DNA of 42,052 nucleotides from Chrysochromulina tobinii (Eukaryota > Haptophyta > Prymnesiales > Chrysochromulinaceae). A program made the position numbers and the translations under genes. Positions 1 through 12,056 of this stretch are shown here, in pieces. Positions within the stretch are counted from its first letter, which is position 1, and each line of letters opens with the position of its first letter. The notes below the pieces were generated by a model. That model worked only from the letters and a program-made list of their open reading frames with translations. It was not told the DNA's origin and ran no database searches. The stretch covers positions 1 to 42,052 of the forward strand of contig JWZX01002826.1 of assembly GCA_001275005.1 (NCBI GenBank), written 5' to 3'.

Positions 1-2498
1 CGGGCGCCGGGGCGGGCGCCGGAGGGGCACTCGGCAGCTCGTGCGCCGCAGCCTCCTCGGCAAGGGGCAGTGGCACCAATGCATCGGGGAGCAGCACCTC
101 ATCATCCTCGTCCTCGTCCACCATCGTCGTCATCGCGCTCCGCAACACGCCCGGTACGACGCCCCGAACGTTCGTAGCCTCGGCCACGCCAACTGCCCAG
201 GACCGCGGCGGCTGCATCGGCAGGCTGCGCGGCTCGTCCTCGTCGTCTTCAGTCAAGACGAGAAGCACGGCGTCGTCTTCGTCCTCCTCGTCGTCCACGG
301 ATCCGAGGGCGAACGCGACCACATCGCTGCAACCCTCGCTGTGTTCACAGCCGCCCTCGCTGCCCTCACAGCTGCATCCCGTGCTGCTGCCGCCGCCGCC
401 GCCGCTGCTCGGTGCCACGAGGGTCGCGCTGCTCGGCGAAGAGGGCGCCTCGGTGGCCGCTCCCGTCAGTGTCGGGCTGCGGGGGGAGATCGAGGGGGAG
501 ATCGAGAAGCGGAAGGCTGCCGACGCCATCGCTCCAGTACCGGGCGGCGACAAGGTGGGCGGCGACAAGGTGGGTGGCGGCAACGCGGGCGGCGGCAGCG
601 CGGGCGGCTTCAAAGCCACGTCCTCTGGCGGCGTAGCAGCCAGTTTCGGTGGCGGCGGTCCCTCCTCCATCGCCTCGGAGTCATCCCCAGAGGCCCCAGC
701 CCATCGGCCCGAGAGATGGCACCACACCTGACGAACCCCACTTGGGCCCTTGGGCGCGGCGCCCTTGTGCTGTCTGTGGGAAACCTCGGCGGCGGCGAAG
801 CGCGCATCCACGGCCACCCAGGGAGGGGCGGCGGCGGCAGCGTCATGAATGGCCGGTGTGTGAATGGCCGGGGTGGCCGGGGTGGCCGGGGTTCCGGCGT
901 TGGCGGCCGAATCCGCGGCGTTGTCATCAACGGCGTCATCAACGGCGTCGTCAACGGCGCCGGTATCCAACGGGCGCTTGCTACGCCGCGAAGACGACGG
1001 ATCCGCCGCGCGCTTGCGCGGCGACGTGTCGTCTGAGGGCGAGGGGGCCTCGGCGGATTGCAGCTCGCGCACCGAGCGCGGCAGCTCCTCGAGCCATGGA
1101 GGCGAGATAGCCGCCGAGATAGCCGCCGAGGATTGCAGCTCGCGCACCGAGCGCGGCAGCTCCTCGAGCCATGGAGGCGGCTCTGCAATCGTGCTCACCA
1201 GCCTGGCGAGCAGGCTCGACAGCGCCCGACGAGGGGCGCCTTGGGGCGCGACAGCCGAGTCACCCACGTCGAGAGGCGCGAAGGCTTCGGTCTCCAGTTG
1301 GACAGCATCCGGTTGGGCAGCACCCGGTTGGCACGTCACGCGCACCGCCTCGGCGCCGGGAAGAGACACACGAGCCTCCTCGGCAGCGGTGTGTGAATGG
1401 CATACAAGCGCGTGTGAAATGCGTGCAGGCGGCGGCACGGGCGACACGATGGGCGGCGGCGGGGCAGGCACCACGGCCAACATCCGCGACATGATTGCAG
1501 CCGCATGAGAGGGGGGGGCAACGGCCCTGCGAACGGAGAACTGCGCAGCAGGTGCGGCCGCCGCGTCGGAGGCAGCCTCGTCGCATGGGCCAGTCTTCGT
1601 CTCGGACGGCTGTGGCGGCGAGCGGAAGCTCAGGCGGACGCGCGGCACGGCAGCGCTCGCCCGCTCCTTGCCAGCCCGCTTGCTCGGCGGCGCTGCCGCA
1701 GCTGCGCTCGCAGTGGTCGCGGCCGGTCGAGTGCACTTGGGCGCTGCGGACTCGTCTGACGAATCACGCTGCACGAAGCCGGCGGGGAGTGGTACTTGCA
1801 GCGCGCCGAGCACGGGGGAAAAGGGCGAGCAGGCCGCCGCCGCAGCACACTGCGGCGGCGTCAGCGGCGCTTCGGAAGCAGCCCGTGTGGCTGTAGCTGC
1901 GGTCGTCGCCGCCGACGGTGGGTTCACGGAGCACGTCGCGGGGGGCAAGGCGACTGATGCCGTGGGCGGCAGGGAAGACCTTTGCGGCAGAGGCTGGCGG
2001 GGTCGCTTGTGGTCTGTCGAGCTCGGCAAGTCGATGCCGCTGCCTCGCAGCCGCTTGGGACGCCCGCCATTGGCGTCCTCCTCGTCATCCGTCGAGGTTG
2101 GCGTGACTGTAGGGACGCTGCTGCCGCCCCCTTCGCTGCTGCTGCATCCTGTCGCGGCGGCGTCGCTGCTGCTGCATCCTACTTCGCTGCCAAAGTTGGC
2201 AGCTCCACGGCTGCGTCCTGCCTCGCTGCTGCTCGTCGCCTTGGCGCCGGCGCCGTCCGCACCACCGCCCCCGCGGCTACTGCCGCCGCCATTGCCCGTA
2301 GCCGTCGCAGGTCCAGGTGTGGCCGAGGCTTGCAGCAGCAGCAGCTGCTGCTGCTGCTGCTGCTGCTGCTCGCGCTGCTGGCGCTGCTGGCGCTGCAGCT
2401 GCTGGCGCTGGCGCTTGGCCGCCATGCCCGCGAAATTAGCCGCCATCAGGGCCATCTGGGCCGTCAGCCGGAGGGGCCGGTGCGCGCCGCTGTCCGCC

Positions 2499-2538
<40 letters not shown>

Positions 2539-3925
2539 TGCCGTCTGCTGGCGCGTGAGCGCCGTTGCCGCCCCCGCTGGTGCCGCCGGCGGCGCTCGCA
2601 GCGGCGCACTGGCACGCGTCCGCGACGGCCTGGCACGAGGGCGGCAGCACGGTCGCGCTCGAAGCGTCGCCGCGAAGAATGGCGGGGTCGTCAAGGTCGA
2701 AGCCGAATCGGACTGTGTACAGCCGTCGTTTGATGAGGTTGCCCGCGCCGCGGAACTTGTCCTGGATGGACACGAGCACGATGGTTGCGCCTGGAGGCAG
2801 GTGGTACCCCATGCCGCCCAGGTGCACCATCGAGCGGTGCAGCCGCGCGCCGCGCGCGCCGCTGGCGTTCGCGCCGGCACAGCTGCCCGGGGCAAAGCCC
2901 GGCGCACCACCCGCTGCGTCGCCTGCCGCGCTGGCGTCGGAGGGCTCCGAGAGGAAGCAGACGACATCGGACTCACCTGGCATCCACTCGCGCACGCCCG
3001 AGCGCGACACGTAGGAGCACGCGCCGCGGCTGGTCTGGAACGTCTCGGGAGCCGCGGTTGCCACAACGAGCGTCGACGAGACGAAAGTGATCCCGAGCTC
3101 CGCGTCTGGATGCAAGCAACGCCAGGCCTCATCATTGGTCGTGAGGCCAAGTGGACCGGTGAGGTTCAAGTACACGGGCGGCGCGGGCGCGGCGCGCGCG
3201 CCCTTGGCCACGCGCTCGAGCAGCGTGCGGCCGATGAACGCGCGGCTTGCAGAGTAGTCGTGGCTCCCGTCGCGTGCTGCGCGTGCGAGCGCGCCGGCGC
3301 CACCGCACGCAAGTAGAGTGTACCCGACGGCCTGCTCGCGCTCCCAACCCTCCTCGCGGCAGAGGTAGCCGATCTGCGGCTCGAAGGCGCCCACGTGGAT
3401 CCACTCGACCGACTCGGGCCGCCCCGCGCGCATCCTCTCGGGAGCGGCGCACCTCTCCTGCCCCTGCAAGCGCAGCTGCTCGGCGCGCACGCGTCGCCAC
3501 TCGACGCGCCAGCCGGAGTCGGGCTCCTTGAGTGACTCGCGCTCGCGCCGCTCCGCGTCGGACACGAGCCCGTCGATGGCCGGATCCCCCATTGGGGCGT
3601 GCCACCAGCAGATGGGCTGGTCCTTGCCTGCGGGAGCGCAGTGGCTGGCGCATCGCGCAGGCCACTTGGCCTCGCACTCAGCGCACGTGCCTACGGAGTG
3701 CACGCGGCTCGCGATGCGCGGCCAATCGGCCCGCTTCGCCGCCTTCGCGCTGATCCGTTCCGCCGCCGCGCCGCCCTGGAGGTGCGCGTCCGCTGTGTGC
3801 AGCCCGGGAGACTGGTTCTTTGTCGGCGAGGCAGGCGTATTGGTGAGGGCGTGCGAACCCGGCCGCAGGGGACTGGATTCGGTGTCGTCGAGGACGATCT
3901 GGTACCCCGACCAGGGCACCGGCAT
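1..3925 (-). CDS. Large low-complexity protein, 3' end beyond the window
   Basis: One reading frame on the minus strand stays open from an in-frame stop at 3937-3935 to the left edge. The first ATG is at 3925, giving at least 1308 residues. The first ~450 residues look globular, with a Cys/His cluster (CAEC at about residue 88, then CASHC and CWWH) that could bind zinc. A conserved-looking stretch ends in LPPGATIVLVSI and RRLYTVRFGFDL. The rest is disordered: a poly-Gly run (2505-2540), a Gln/Leu run from CAG/CTG repeats (2333-2404), acidic blocks (DDEEDEDD), Pro-rich stretches, a basic NLS-like segment (SPRKRAADP then RRSKRP), and a duplicated PPWLEELPRSVRELQS. I recognise no family. A nuclear regulatory or scaffold role is only a guess. 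It is divergent from the channel gene at 4200. Frame confidence is high, function unknown. Confidence 0.7.
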
Positions 3926-4199
3926 CGCCGCCCCTCAAAAGGCGACACCGCCCGCCAGGAGACGCGCCGAGGGCGGGCTCGGCTTCCTTTTGCCCTTCAC
4001 CGTGGCCCGCCTCTCACAGACGTTCACACCGACGAGTTTCGTGAAATTTGCCCTGAGGCGCATGTAGCACTCTTCGTACCCGGTATCCATTTAAGTTAAT
4101 TGGATATAGTTTGCGAACAAAAGGGTAACGTTATGCGTGTATTCATATGAACAAAAGGATACATTTTTGAACCTCAACGCTCACTACTTGTACTCCTGG
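3926..4199. promoter_or_regulatory. Divergent intergenic promoter region with an ACCCGGTA element
   Basis: This short, relatively AT-rich gap separates two divergently oriented genes. It contains GTACCCGGTATCC at 4077-4089 followed by AT-rich DNA. The CCGGTA core recurs upstream of several other genes in the window. Promoter function is inferred from position only. Confidence 0.35.
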
Positions 4200-6914
4200 A
4201 TGGCCGCGCTGGGCGGCCCCGTGAAGACCGTTCCGATGCCGCTGCGGGATTTTTTGTGCCGCCGCGCGAACATCGCGGCGGAACGGGTCGACGGCTTGGT
4301 CAGCCTGCTGCAGGAACATTGGGTCGATGACGTGCGCACTCTGCGTGAGTGCTTGCCATCGCTTGAGAACAAGCTGCCCGCGGCGGCCTTTGTGGCCATC
4401 AGCCGCGCCATCGAGCAGGCCCCGAGCGAGCTGTTCGACCCGGTCACGGCCACATTGCAGGGCGAGGGCGGCGGCTGTGGAAGCTCGAGCACCGACGCCG
4501 CGACCGTGCCGGCAGCAGCTGCCACCCTCAGGCCCGAGCACGAGGCAATCTTGCTCTTCCAGCGCCACCAAGAGATGGAGGCGGTGAAGAGGCGCGAGGC
4601 GTTTCGCGCGGATGTGCGCCGCCACCGTCAGCTCGTGCGCCGGCTGCGGCCGTGGCCGTGGGTCATCTCGCCCGACTCTCAGACAGCGGCCTTGTGGGAA
4701 GGTCTTGTGGTGCACGGGTGCGTGTTCGCGGCGCTGGTGACGCCCTTCGAGGTGGGCCTCCTCGACCTGCACGACGACGGCCTCTGGATCGCCAACCGCG
4801 TCGTGGACGGTCTCTTTGGCCTCGACGTGCTCCTCTCGCTTGGATTCCTCGCCTACCGCGAGGCTCCACAGGCGGGCGGTAGGCTCGTCCGCGAGCCACG
4901 TAGGATTGCGTACCGCTACGCGCGCAGCGGCGCGCTGCTGATCGACGTGCTCGCCGCCGTGCCGTGGGAGCTTGTGCTCTTGCTGCTCAGCGCAGGGCCC
5001 AAGGCGATGCTCGTCGGCGCAGACGCGACGGGAGTGCGCGCTGAGAACGCACGGCTCGTGCGTCTCGCGACGCTTCTCCGGCTGCTCAAGCTGGGCGCGC
5101 GGCTCGGTCGGTTTGGGCGCGCGCTTAGCCGTTGGGAGCGGCCGCGGGCCGTGTGCTTCGGTCTCGTGCCCGCGCACACGGCCGTGCTCCTCCCGTGCGT
5201 GCTCGCCAGCCTCGCGCTCCTCACCCACTGGCTCGCATGCCTTTGGGCGTACGTGGGGCGAACGGCGCGGACTCTTGAGCTCTCGACTGGCTACGGGGCG
5301 TCGTCATGGATCGATCACGCGGGCCTCCCCGCCGACGTGTTGCCCCACGTGCTCTATGCCGCCGCGCTGCAGCCTGCGATCGCCGCTGTCCTCGGCGGCG
5401 TCGCCACCGGCGGCGGCATACCCGCTGGAGGCTTGATGATGTTGCCCAATTGGAGGGTCCTCGGCATTGGCGGGAGCACGACGGTCGAGGGTGGAGGCGC
5501 GACGGCGACGGCGGAGGCATCGGAGGCGCCGGAGGCGCCGGTGCGCATGCCCGCTGCCGCCGTGCTGAGCGATGGCGAGGCGTACGTGCATGCAATCATG
5601 CTCTTGGTGGGCGGCGCCGCTTGGGCGGCCGCCCTGGCCGCATGCTGCTGCGCCGCGACAACTAGCTGGCCGCAGCTCGGACTCGCGGCGGCCGAGTCGG
5701 CACAGCTCGAGGTGCTCTGTGGGGAGCGCCGGCTCCCTCGCGCGCTCGCCACACGCCTCGGCGGGTACCTCGAGCACGCGCGCGCGCCGCTCGCGCAAGT
5801 TGTAACGGCCAAACGCGTGCTGAGCGCCACCTCATCGAGGCTCCAAGGTGACGTGGCGATCGCCCTCTCGCGCCCGCTGCTGCAGCGCGTGCCCTATTTT
5901 GGCAAGTCGCTCGGGCTCGAACCGGACTTCCTCGCAAGCATCTCCCTCGCTCTCGAGCGCGCCGTCGTCGGACCACGCGACCTTCTCTCCGCTGATCGGC
6001 TCACGGTCATCGAGAGTGGCCGAGCGATCCTCCGCGGACGCCTCCTCCTCCCCTCCAGTCACTTTGGCGAGACCATGCTGGTGACGCTCCCCGTGCTGCG
6101 CGATCGTACGCCGGCGATTGCCCTCACCTATGTGAGCAGCGTCACCCTCTCGCGTACGGCTCTCGTCGACGTCTTTGTCGCTGCCCACTACCCCCGCGCC
6201 GCCCACGCCGTGCGGCGCGCCGCGGTGCGCATGGCGCTGTGTCGCGCGGTGCTGCTCCTCGCGGAGCGCCTGCGCGCGGCGCCGCCTGTTGGCCAAGGGG
6301 GCGGGCCATCACCCGTGCTGCTCAGTGTGAAGCCGTTGCGCGAGCTTCTGCTCGAGGGCGACCAATCGGGCGCCGCGGGTGCGAGCGCACGGGGGTGGTC
6401 GGTGGGAGGGGGAGGCGCGTTTGGAGGCGCGTTAGGAGGCGCGAGCCCGGGGGCCTTAAGCGCGGCGTCCCTTGCCGCTGCCGCTGCCGCCGCCGCGAAG
6501 GCGGCCGCGCGCATGGATCGGGATGGACAGCGGGGAGCGATCGCATCGGTGCCCGTCACGGCGCTCCGCCCACCCGACGCGGAGGCGCTCGCCGAGGCGC
6601 GACTGCGCTCGCAACTCGATGCATGCACCGGCCGCCTGGAGGCTGCCTTCGACGTGCTCGCTGCGCAGTGGCAGCATCCCTCGACGACGACAAGGACGCC
6701 TTATCGCCCCGGCACGTCGCGCGACAGGCTCGGCTCGTCGCGTAACCGTTACTCGCTCTCGCCGCCGCGGGCCAGCCGCACGGTGCGCGCGCGCCGCAAC
6801 CACCATCACGCGCGCTACCCGGCGGCACCCACGTTTGTGGTGCCGCGCGACGGGCTGCCCGCAGATCACATGTCGCACGAGCTGCCGAGGACGCTCGATG
6901 CGGTCAGCTGCTAG
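4200..6914 (+). CDS. EAG/CNG-superfamily channel-like membrane protein with degenerate pore
   Basis: The protein has 904 residues from the first in-frame ATG at 4200; the frame is open upstream to GTG 4137, so an earlier exon is possible. The order of segments matches voltage-gated EAG/CNG channels: the pre-S1 PDS motif (~155), S1 (~165-185), S2/S3 (~197-264, including LIDVLAAVPWELV, very like the EAG S3 signature), a leucine/arginine S4-like helix RLATLLRLLKL (~286-304), S5 (~330-353), S6 (~462-487), then a C-linker and a degenerate cyclic-nucleotide-binding fold (~560-660). Where the filter TTVGYGD should be, there is Gly/Ala-rich sequence. The CNBD lacks a clear FGE..L..R phosphate-binding cassette. 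The N-terminal ~100 residues form a helical SAM-like region. It may be a non-conducting or voltage-sensor-only relative. The superfamily call is good; transport activity is doubtful. Confidence 0.75.
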   Translation: MAALGGPVKTVPMPLRDFLCRRANIAAERVDGLVSLLQEHWVDDVRTLRECLPSLENKLPAAAFVAISRAIEQAPSELFDPVTATLQGEGGGCGSSSTDAATVPAAAATLRPEHEAILLFQRHQEMEAVKRREAFRADVRRHRQLVRRLRPWPWVISPDSQTAALWEGLVVHGCVFAALVTPFEVGLLDLHDDGLWIANRVVDGLFGLDVLLSLGFLAYREAPQAGGRLVREPRRIAYRYARSGALLIDVLAAVPWELVLLLLSAGPKAMLVGADATGVRAENARLVRLATLLRLLKLGARLGRFGRALSRWERPRAVCFGLVPAHTAVLLPCVLASLALLTHWLACLWAYVGRTARTLELSTGYGASSWIDHAGLPADVLPHVLYAAALQPAIAAVLGGVATGGGIPAGGLMMLPNWRVLGIGGSTTVEGGGATATAEASEAPEAPVRMPAAAVLSDGEAYVHAIMLLVGGAAWAAALAACCCAATTSWPQLGLAAAESAQLEVLCGERRLPRALATRLGGYLEHARAPLAQVVTAKRVLSATSSRLQGDVAIALSRPLLQRVPYFGKSLGLEPDFLASISLALERAVVGPRDLLSADRLTVIESGRAILRGRLLLPSSHFGETMLVTLPVLRDRTPAIALTYVSSVTLSRTALVDVFVAAHYPRAAHAVRRAAVRMALCRAVLLLAERLRAAPPVGQGGGPSPVLLSVKPLRELLLEGDQSGAAGASARGWSVGGGGAFGGALGGASPGALSAASLAAAAAAAAKAAARMDRDGQRGAIASVPVTALRPPDAEALAEARLRSQLDACTGRLEAAFDVLAAQWQHPSTTTRTPYRPGTSRDRLGSSRNRYSLSPPRASRTVRARRNHHHARYPAAPTFVVPRDGLPADHMSHELPRTLDAVSC

Positions 6915-7252
6915 ACGGCTCACGACAATCTAGACTCAGCGCGAATCCACGTATCCGTCGTATCATATGTGTTGCAAGTAATCAAGTAATCGCGTGAAGA
7001 ACGCTGAACGCTTCGTCTTGCGGTGACAAACGAAACATACACCCGCAGTTTGGCACGCGCAGACTTACGCGATACATCGGATGCGGAGTTTCAGCGAAGT
7101 GATTTCACCTTCAGCACATCTGACATCGATCATCGTCAGTGTTGGTTCAGCTACACGGGAGGTGTGTTTTGTTTTCACACGTGTCGGCGGTGTGATTTTC
7201 CATTCCTCTCGAAATGAAGTCCGGTTGCGTCTGTGTTTCTTGAGCAGGCGGC
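6915..7252. other. Intergenic region, 3' UTR and ferredoxin-gene leader
   Basis: This stretch is lower in GC than the flanking genes and has no convincing coding frame. It lies between two genes on the same strand, so it should hold the end of the channel transcript and the promoter and leader of the ferredoxin gene. I see no strong TATA box or octamer here. Confidence 0.4.
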
Positions 7253-8390
7253 ATGCCGATGCGCCAGCGCCGCATCGAAGTCAGCCTCGTCGCTATCATG
7301 ACGGTTACCGTGTCGGACGCCCTCACGATCACCGTTTGCCAGGGCGGTGCTTGCCAGCGCAATGGGGCGGTGCAGCTGTTGCAGGCGCTCCAGAGCCTCT
7401 CCAGCGGTGAGGATGTCACTATCACGGCCGCGCCGTGCTGCTCCATCTGCCCTAGCAAGGATATCGTGGTCAAACAGGGGAGCAAGCAGCAATTTGTCAA
7501 GGTCTCGACATTGGCTACGGTTCTCGAAACGGCGACGGCGGTCCTGACAGAGCTTCCGGGAGTTGCTCCATCGACCAGCCTGATCGAAGCTGTCCGCGCC
7601 AAGTTCATGGGTGACGAGGCGCTGCGCCAAGGGCAGTGGCTGGCCGCTGCGGAGCAGTACGACGTGGCGCTCGGTTCGGACGAGGCCGCCGCCATACTCG
7701 CGAGCCCGGCCGAGCATGCGCAGCCGCCGGCTGCGCCGGCTCCGCTTGAGTGGGAGAGCTCGGTGTGGCACGAGACGCGGTGGCAGTCTTCGCTACGCTT
7801 CGACGAGTCGGTGACGGCCTTTGAGTTCGGCGTGTGTGCAAACGAGGCGGTGAAGCTCACGGGCGCGACGATCGACGACGAACTCAATCTCCGCGGCGAG
7901 CTCGAGACGGCAGAAGGCTACGGCTCCTTTTGCATCGCGATGACGCCGGACGGGCGCTCCTTCACGGGAGTGTGCGTGCTCGAGCAAGGCGAGGAGGAGC
8001 CTCCGTGGACCTCTGATTGCACCTCGGAGAGCCCCTGATTGCCTCTGATTGATCCTGATCGACTCCGACTCAGACTCATCAGGCGAGGAGCATCCGTGGA
8101 CCGGCAGCCGCTCACCCGCGGATGGTGGTGGTGGCGCCGACGAAATCGCACCTCAGCTCTCGTGGCTCATCGAGGCGCTCATCGGGCGCTCGCGAGCGCG
8201 CGCGCAGATCGCGCAGGCCGACGGCGCGATGCAGGACGCGGAGGCGGCCGTGGCGCTGGCCGGCCTGACACCGCGCTGCTGGGACGCGCTGGCGACCGCG
8301 GCAGCCGCTGCGGGCTTGGAGGAGCGCCGCTGTGAAGCGGAGGTCGAGGCGAGGTGGCTCAGGGCCGAGGGCCCTGATGATGTGAGATAA
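7253..8390 (+). CDS. Thioredoxin-like [2Fe-2S] ferredoxin-domain protein (two exons)
   Basis: Proposed exons are 7253-7988 and 8083-8390, giving a continuous protein of about 347 residues. Near the N-terminus VCQGGACQRNGAVQLLQAL is followed ~25 residues later by APCCSICPSKDIVV. This is the four-cysteine pattern of thioredoxin-like [2Fe-2S] ferredoxins, which carry electrons. A short helical TPR-like segment (ALRQGQWLAAAEQYDVAL) and an acidic, Gly-rich C-terminal part follow. The first exon alone would stop at 8038. The second frame restores a long helical tail (APQLSWLIEALIGRS) through a 94-nt GC-AG intron whose ends lie in duplicated sequence. ATG 7253 is followed by a second Met two codons on. 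The gene converges on the zinc-finger gene. The ferredoxin call is good; the splice is inferred. Confidence 0.65.
7989..8082 (+). other. Candidate 94-nt GC-AG intron made of TGATTG repeats
   Basis: It starts GCGAGG after CAAG and ends CTCATCAG before GCGAGG. The interior carries CTCTGATTGC, CCCTGATTGC and CTCTGATTGA units. The sequence around the donor (7987-8011) is repeated around the acceptor (8081-8102), with a few differences. Removing it joins two frames in phase. GC donors are known to occur in eukaryotes. Confidence 0.55.
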
Positions 8391-8588
8391 CTATCGTCGG
8401 TACGACTTGAGAGGTTGTGAACATAGACTTTCCGTGGGATCTGTGACGATAACACGTATTCACTTTCGTTTCGCACATGGATTCATAACCGAACAGGCAA
8501 GACGTCGTCGCCGGTCGTCACGCCACATACGCGACATACCGATGCCGCCCGGCGGTCACGCTCACGCGTCGGAGTCGCGCGCGCTGAG

Positions 8589-8841
8589 CTAGTCTCCGGA
8601 GTCCTGTGTGCCCTCGGCGCGCGCGCAGAGCGAGTGTACGTCCGGGGTCTCCGGACCCGACGGGATTTCTCCGCACTCCGGGGATCCGTCGACCTTTTAT
8701 ATAGTAATATATTGCTAGTCTCCGGAGTCCTGTGTGCCCTCGGCGCGCGCGCGGAGCGAGTGTACGTCCGGGGTCTCCGGACCCGACGGGATTTCTCCGC
8801 AGCTCCGGGGATCCGTCGACCTTTTATATAGTAATATATTG
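8589..8841. repeat. Two-copy 126-bp tandem repeat
   Basis: Copy 1 is 8589-8714 and copy 2 is 8715-8841, differing by about one substitution and one inserted base. Each copy contains TCTCCGGAG-type short inverted repeats and ends in an AT-rich block, TTTTATATAGTAATATATTG, that stands out from the GC-rich surroundings. It lies in the gap between the convergent ferredoxin and zinc-finger genes (8391-8930). The near identity implies a recent duplication. It could serve as a polyadenylation or termination region, but nothing proves that. Confidence 0.9.
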
Positions 8842-8930
8842 TTTGGGACAAGCGGCCGAAGGGCGCCGAGGCCGACATATCAAAGACCGACACGACAGCA
8901 GATTGATCAACAAGATTAGAGCATTACGCA

Positions 8931-10770
<1,840 letters not shown>

Positions 10771-11739
10771 TCAAAATGTTGGGCAAACGGCTCGAATGAA
10801 CGTCACGTCGATGCCGCCGCCCTCCCACTCGAGCGTCGCGAGGCGGTAGCCCAGCAGATGAAAGTGGTGGAGGAGCGCTGTCTGCTCGCCGACGGACATG
10901 AAGCGGTAGCGGCCTGAGAGGAGCTCGGTGGTGCAGTGCAGCTCGGCGGTCAACTGCTCAGGCAGCCAACGGTCCTCCGCCCGCCACGAGCTGAAGAGGT
11001 TGTGCTCGAATCCTTCGATGTCGACCTTGAGGAGCGAGAGCTTCTTGTGGCCGAGCCGCCGCTGCACCGTGCTGAGCGTCATGTAGCGCTGGTCGGGGTC
11101 GCCGTCGCGAGCCGAGATGCACCACGGGTGGAACCACAGCCGTTCGCCGAGCCGGCGCTCGGTCTGCCATCGCATGCCTTGCATCGTGCAGTCGAAGGTG
11201 TGCACGATGCAGCTCGTCGTAGAGTTGATCACGGCCCGCTCGAATGCGATGTCCCCGTTCGAGCCGAGCGAGTAAACTGTGCAGTCGTCGCGATGGCGAT
11301 ACGCGTCCCATGCGCACAGTGAGCGCGGTGCGTCCACACGCACATCAGCACGCATGCGCTTCTGCAGCATCTGCACACGTTGCCGATTGCCAATGCACGG
11401 CATCGTGCGTTGCCACAGGTTAAAGCTGTGCCGATTGTTCTGCCGAGTGGAAAGCAGGTCTTTGCCAGCCCAATTTGGCCGAGTGCCGCAGCCCACGTCC
11501 GAAAGGTTTTGGAGTTGGTACTTGATCACCCTGTAATTGGACCGGACATTGGCGGGCACGTGTGCCCATCGCTCAGGCTGCAGATTCTGCGAGCTCACGG
11601 CGTCGTGCAGCTGGCCGAGTGCCTGCTGCTCCCAATGGTTCATCTTTCGCTCGGCCTTAGCAAGCGCTGCCGCGGAGTAGGTAGCAAGCGACGGGGTGTT
11701 GCAGCGCCCGAAGGACGAGTCCGACGACTCCATACGCAT
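10771..11739 (-). CDS. SAM-dependent methyltransferase (Methyltransf_22 / FkbM-like family)
   Basis: The protein has 322 residues from ATG 11739. The C-terminal two thirds show the expected order: a glycine-rich first strand CTVYSLGSNGDIAFE (SAM site), CIVHTFDCT ending the second strand with an acidic residue, and LSLLKVDIEGFEHNLF, the hallmark DIEGxE motif of FkbM/METTL24-type enzymes. EQLTAELH and a strand-helix end (HHFHLLGYRLATLEWE) follow. These families O-methylate sugars or other small acceptors; the substrate here cannot be told. The N-terminal ~120 residues are unassigned. There is no clear signal peptide, though an upstream exon could supply one. It is divergent from the Nudix gene, sharing a ~317-bp promoter gap. 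Confidence 0.8.
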   Translation of the reverse strand: MRMESSDSSFGRCNTPSLATYSAAALAKAERKMNHWEQQALGQLHDAVSSQNLQPERWAHVPANVRSNYRVIKYQLQNLSDVGCGTRPNWAGKDLLSTRQNNRHSFNLWQRTMPCIGNRQRVQMLQKRMRADVRVDAPRSLCAWDAYRHRDDCTVYSLGSNGDIAFERAVINSTTSCIVHTFDCTMQGMRWQTERRLGERLWFHPWCISARDGDPDQRYMTLSTVQRRLGHKKLSLLKVDIEGFEHNLFSSWRAEDRWLPEQLTAELHCTTELLSGRYRFMSVGEQTALLHHFHLLGYRLATLEWEGGGIDVTFIRAVCPTF

Positions 11740-11911
11740 GTACCAGGACGCAACCGAAGGTCGTGATAGGGGGGTTGTTTCGGCTCAGTATGAGAAACAT
11801 GTAATTATAAATGTCATTAAGCTAAGTAGGAGATTTTACATGTTCTTCCACTCTTTCATCTCCTGTAATCTCACCATGTGGTTGTGATCCTGAACCCACA
11901 CAACTGACACT

Positions 11912-12044
11912 TACCGGTAAGTTTTTTCACAGAACTGAGGCAGCTGACGAAGGTTCCAAAGATGTCAGCTTACTACCGGTAATATTAAACAACTGGTTCC
12001 GAGGCGGTGGCCGAGTACCCGGTAGACAGCTGGGTAACACCGGT
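11912..12044. promoter_or_regulatory. Cluster of ACCGGT elements in a divergent promoter
   Basis: The gap between methyltransferase (-) and Nudix gene (+) carries TACCGGTA at 11912-11919 and 11974-11981, ACCCGGTA at 12016-12023 and ACACCGGTG at 12037-12045. The last lies about 12 bp before the Nudix ATG. The element resembles those upstream of several other genes in the window. A role as a core promoter or factor-binding site is inferred. Confidence 0.4.
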
Positions 12045-12056
12045 GATTCACGCGCC

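Noticed and set aside
1982-3316. A plus-strand frame of 444 codons
   Set aside because: It is antisense to the minus-strand frame in the same codon register and reads as Arg/Ala-rich shadow sequence. The minus frame has normal amino-acid balance and stays open much longer.
4143-5228. A minus-strand frame of 361 codons
   Set aside because: Antisense shadow of the channel gene, which has clear membrane and S3/S4 motifs.
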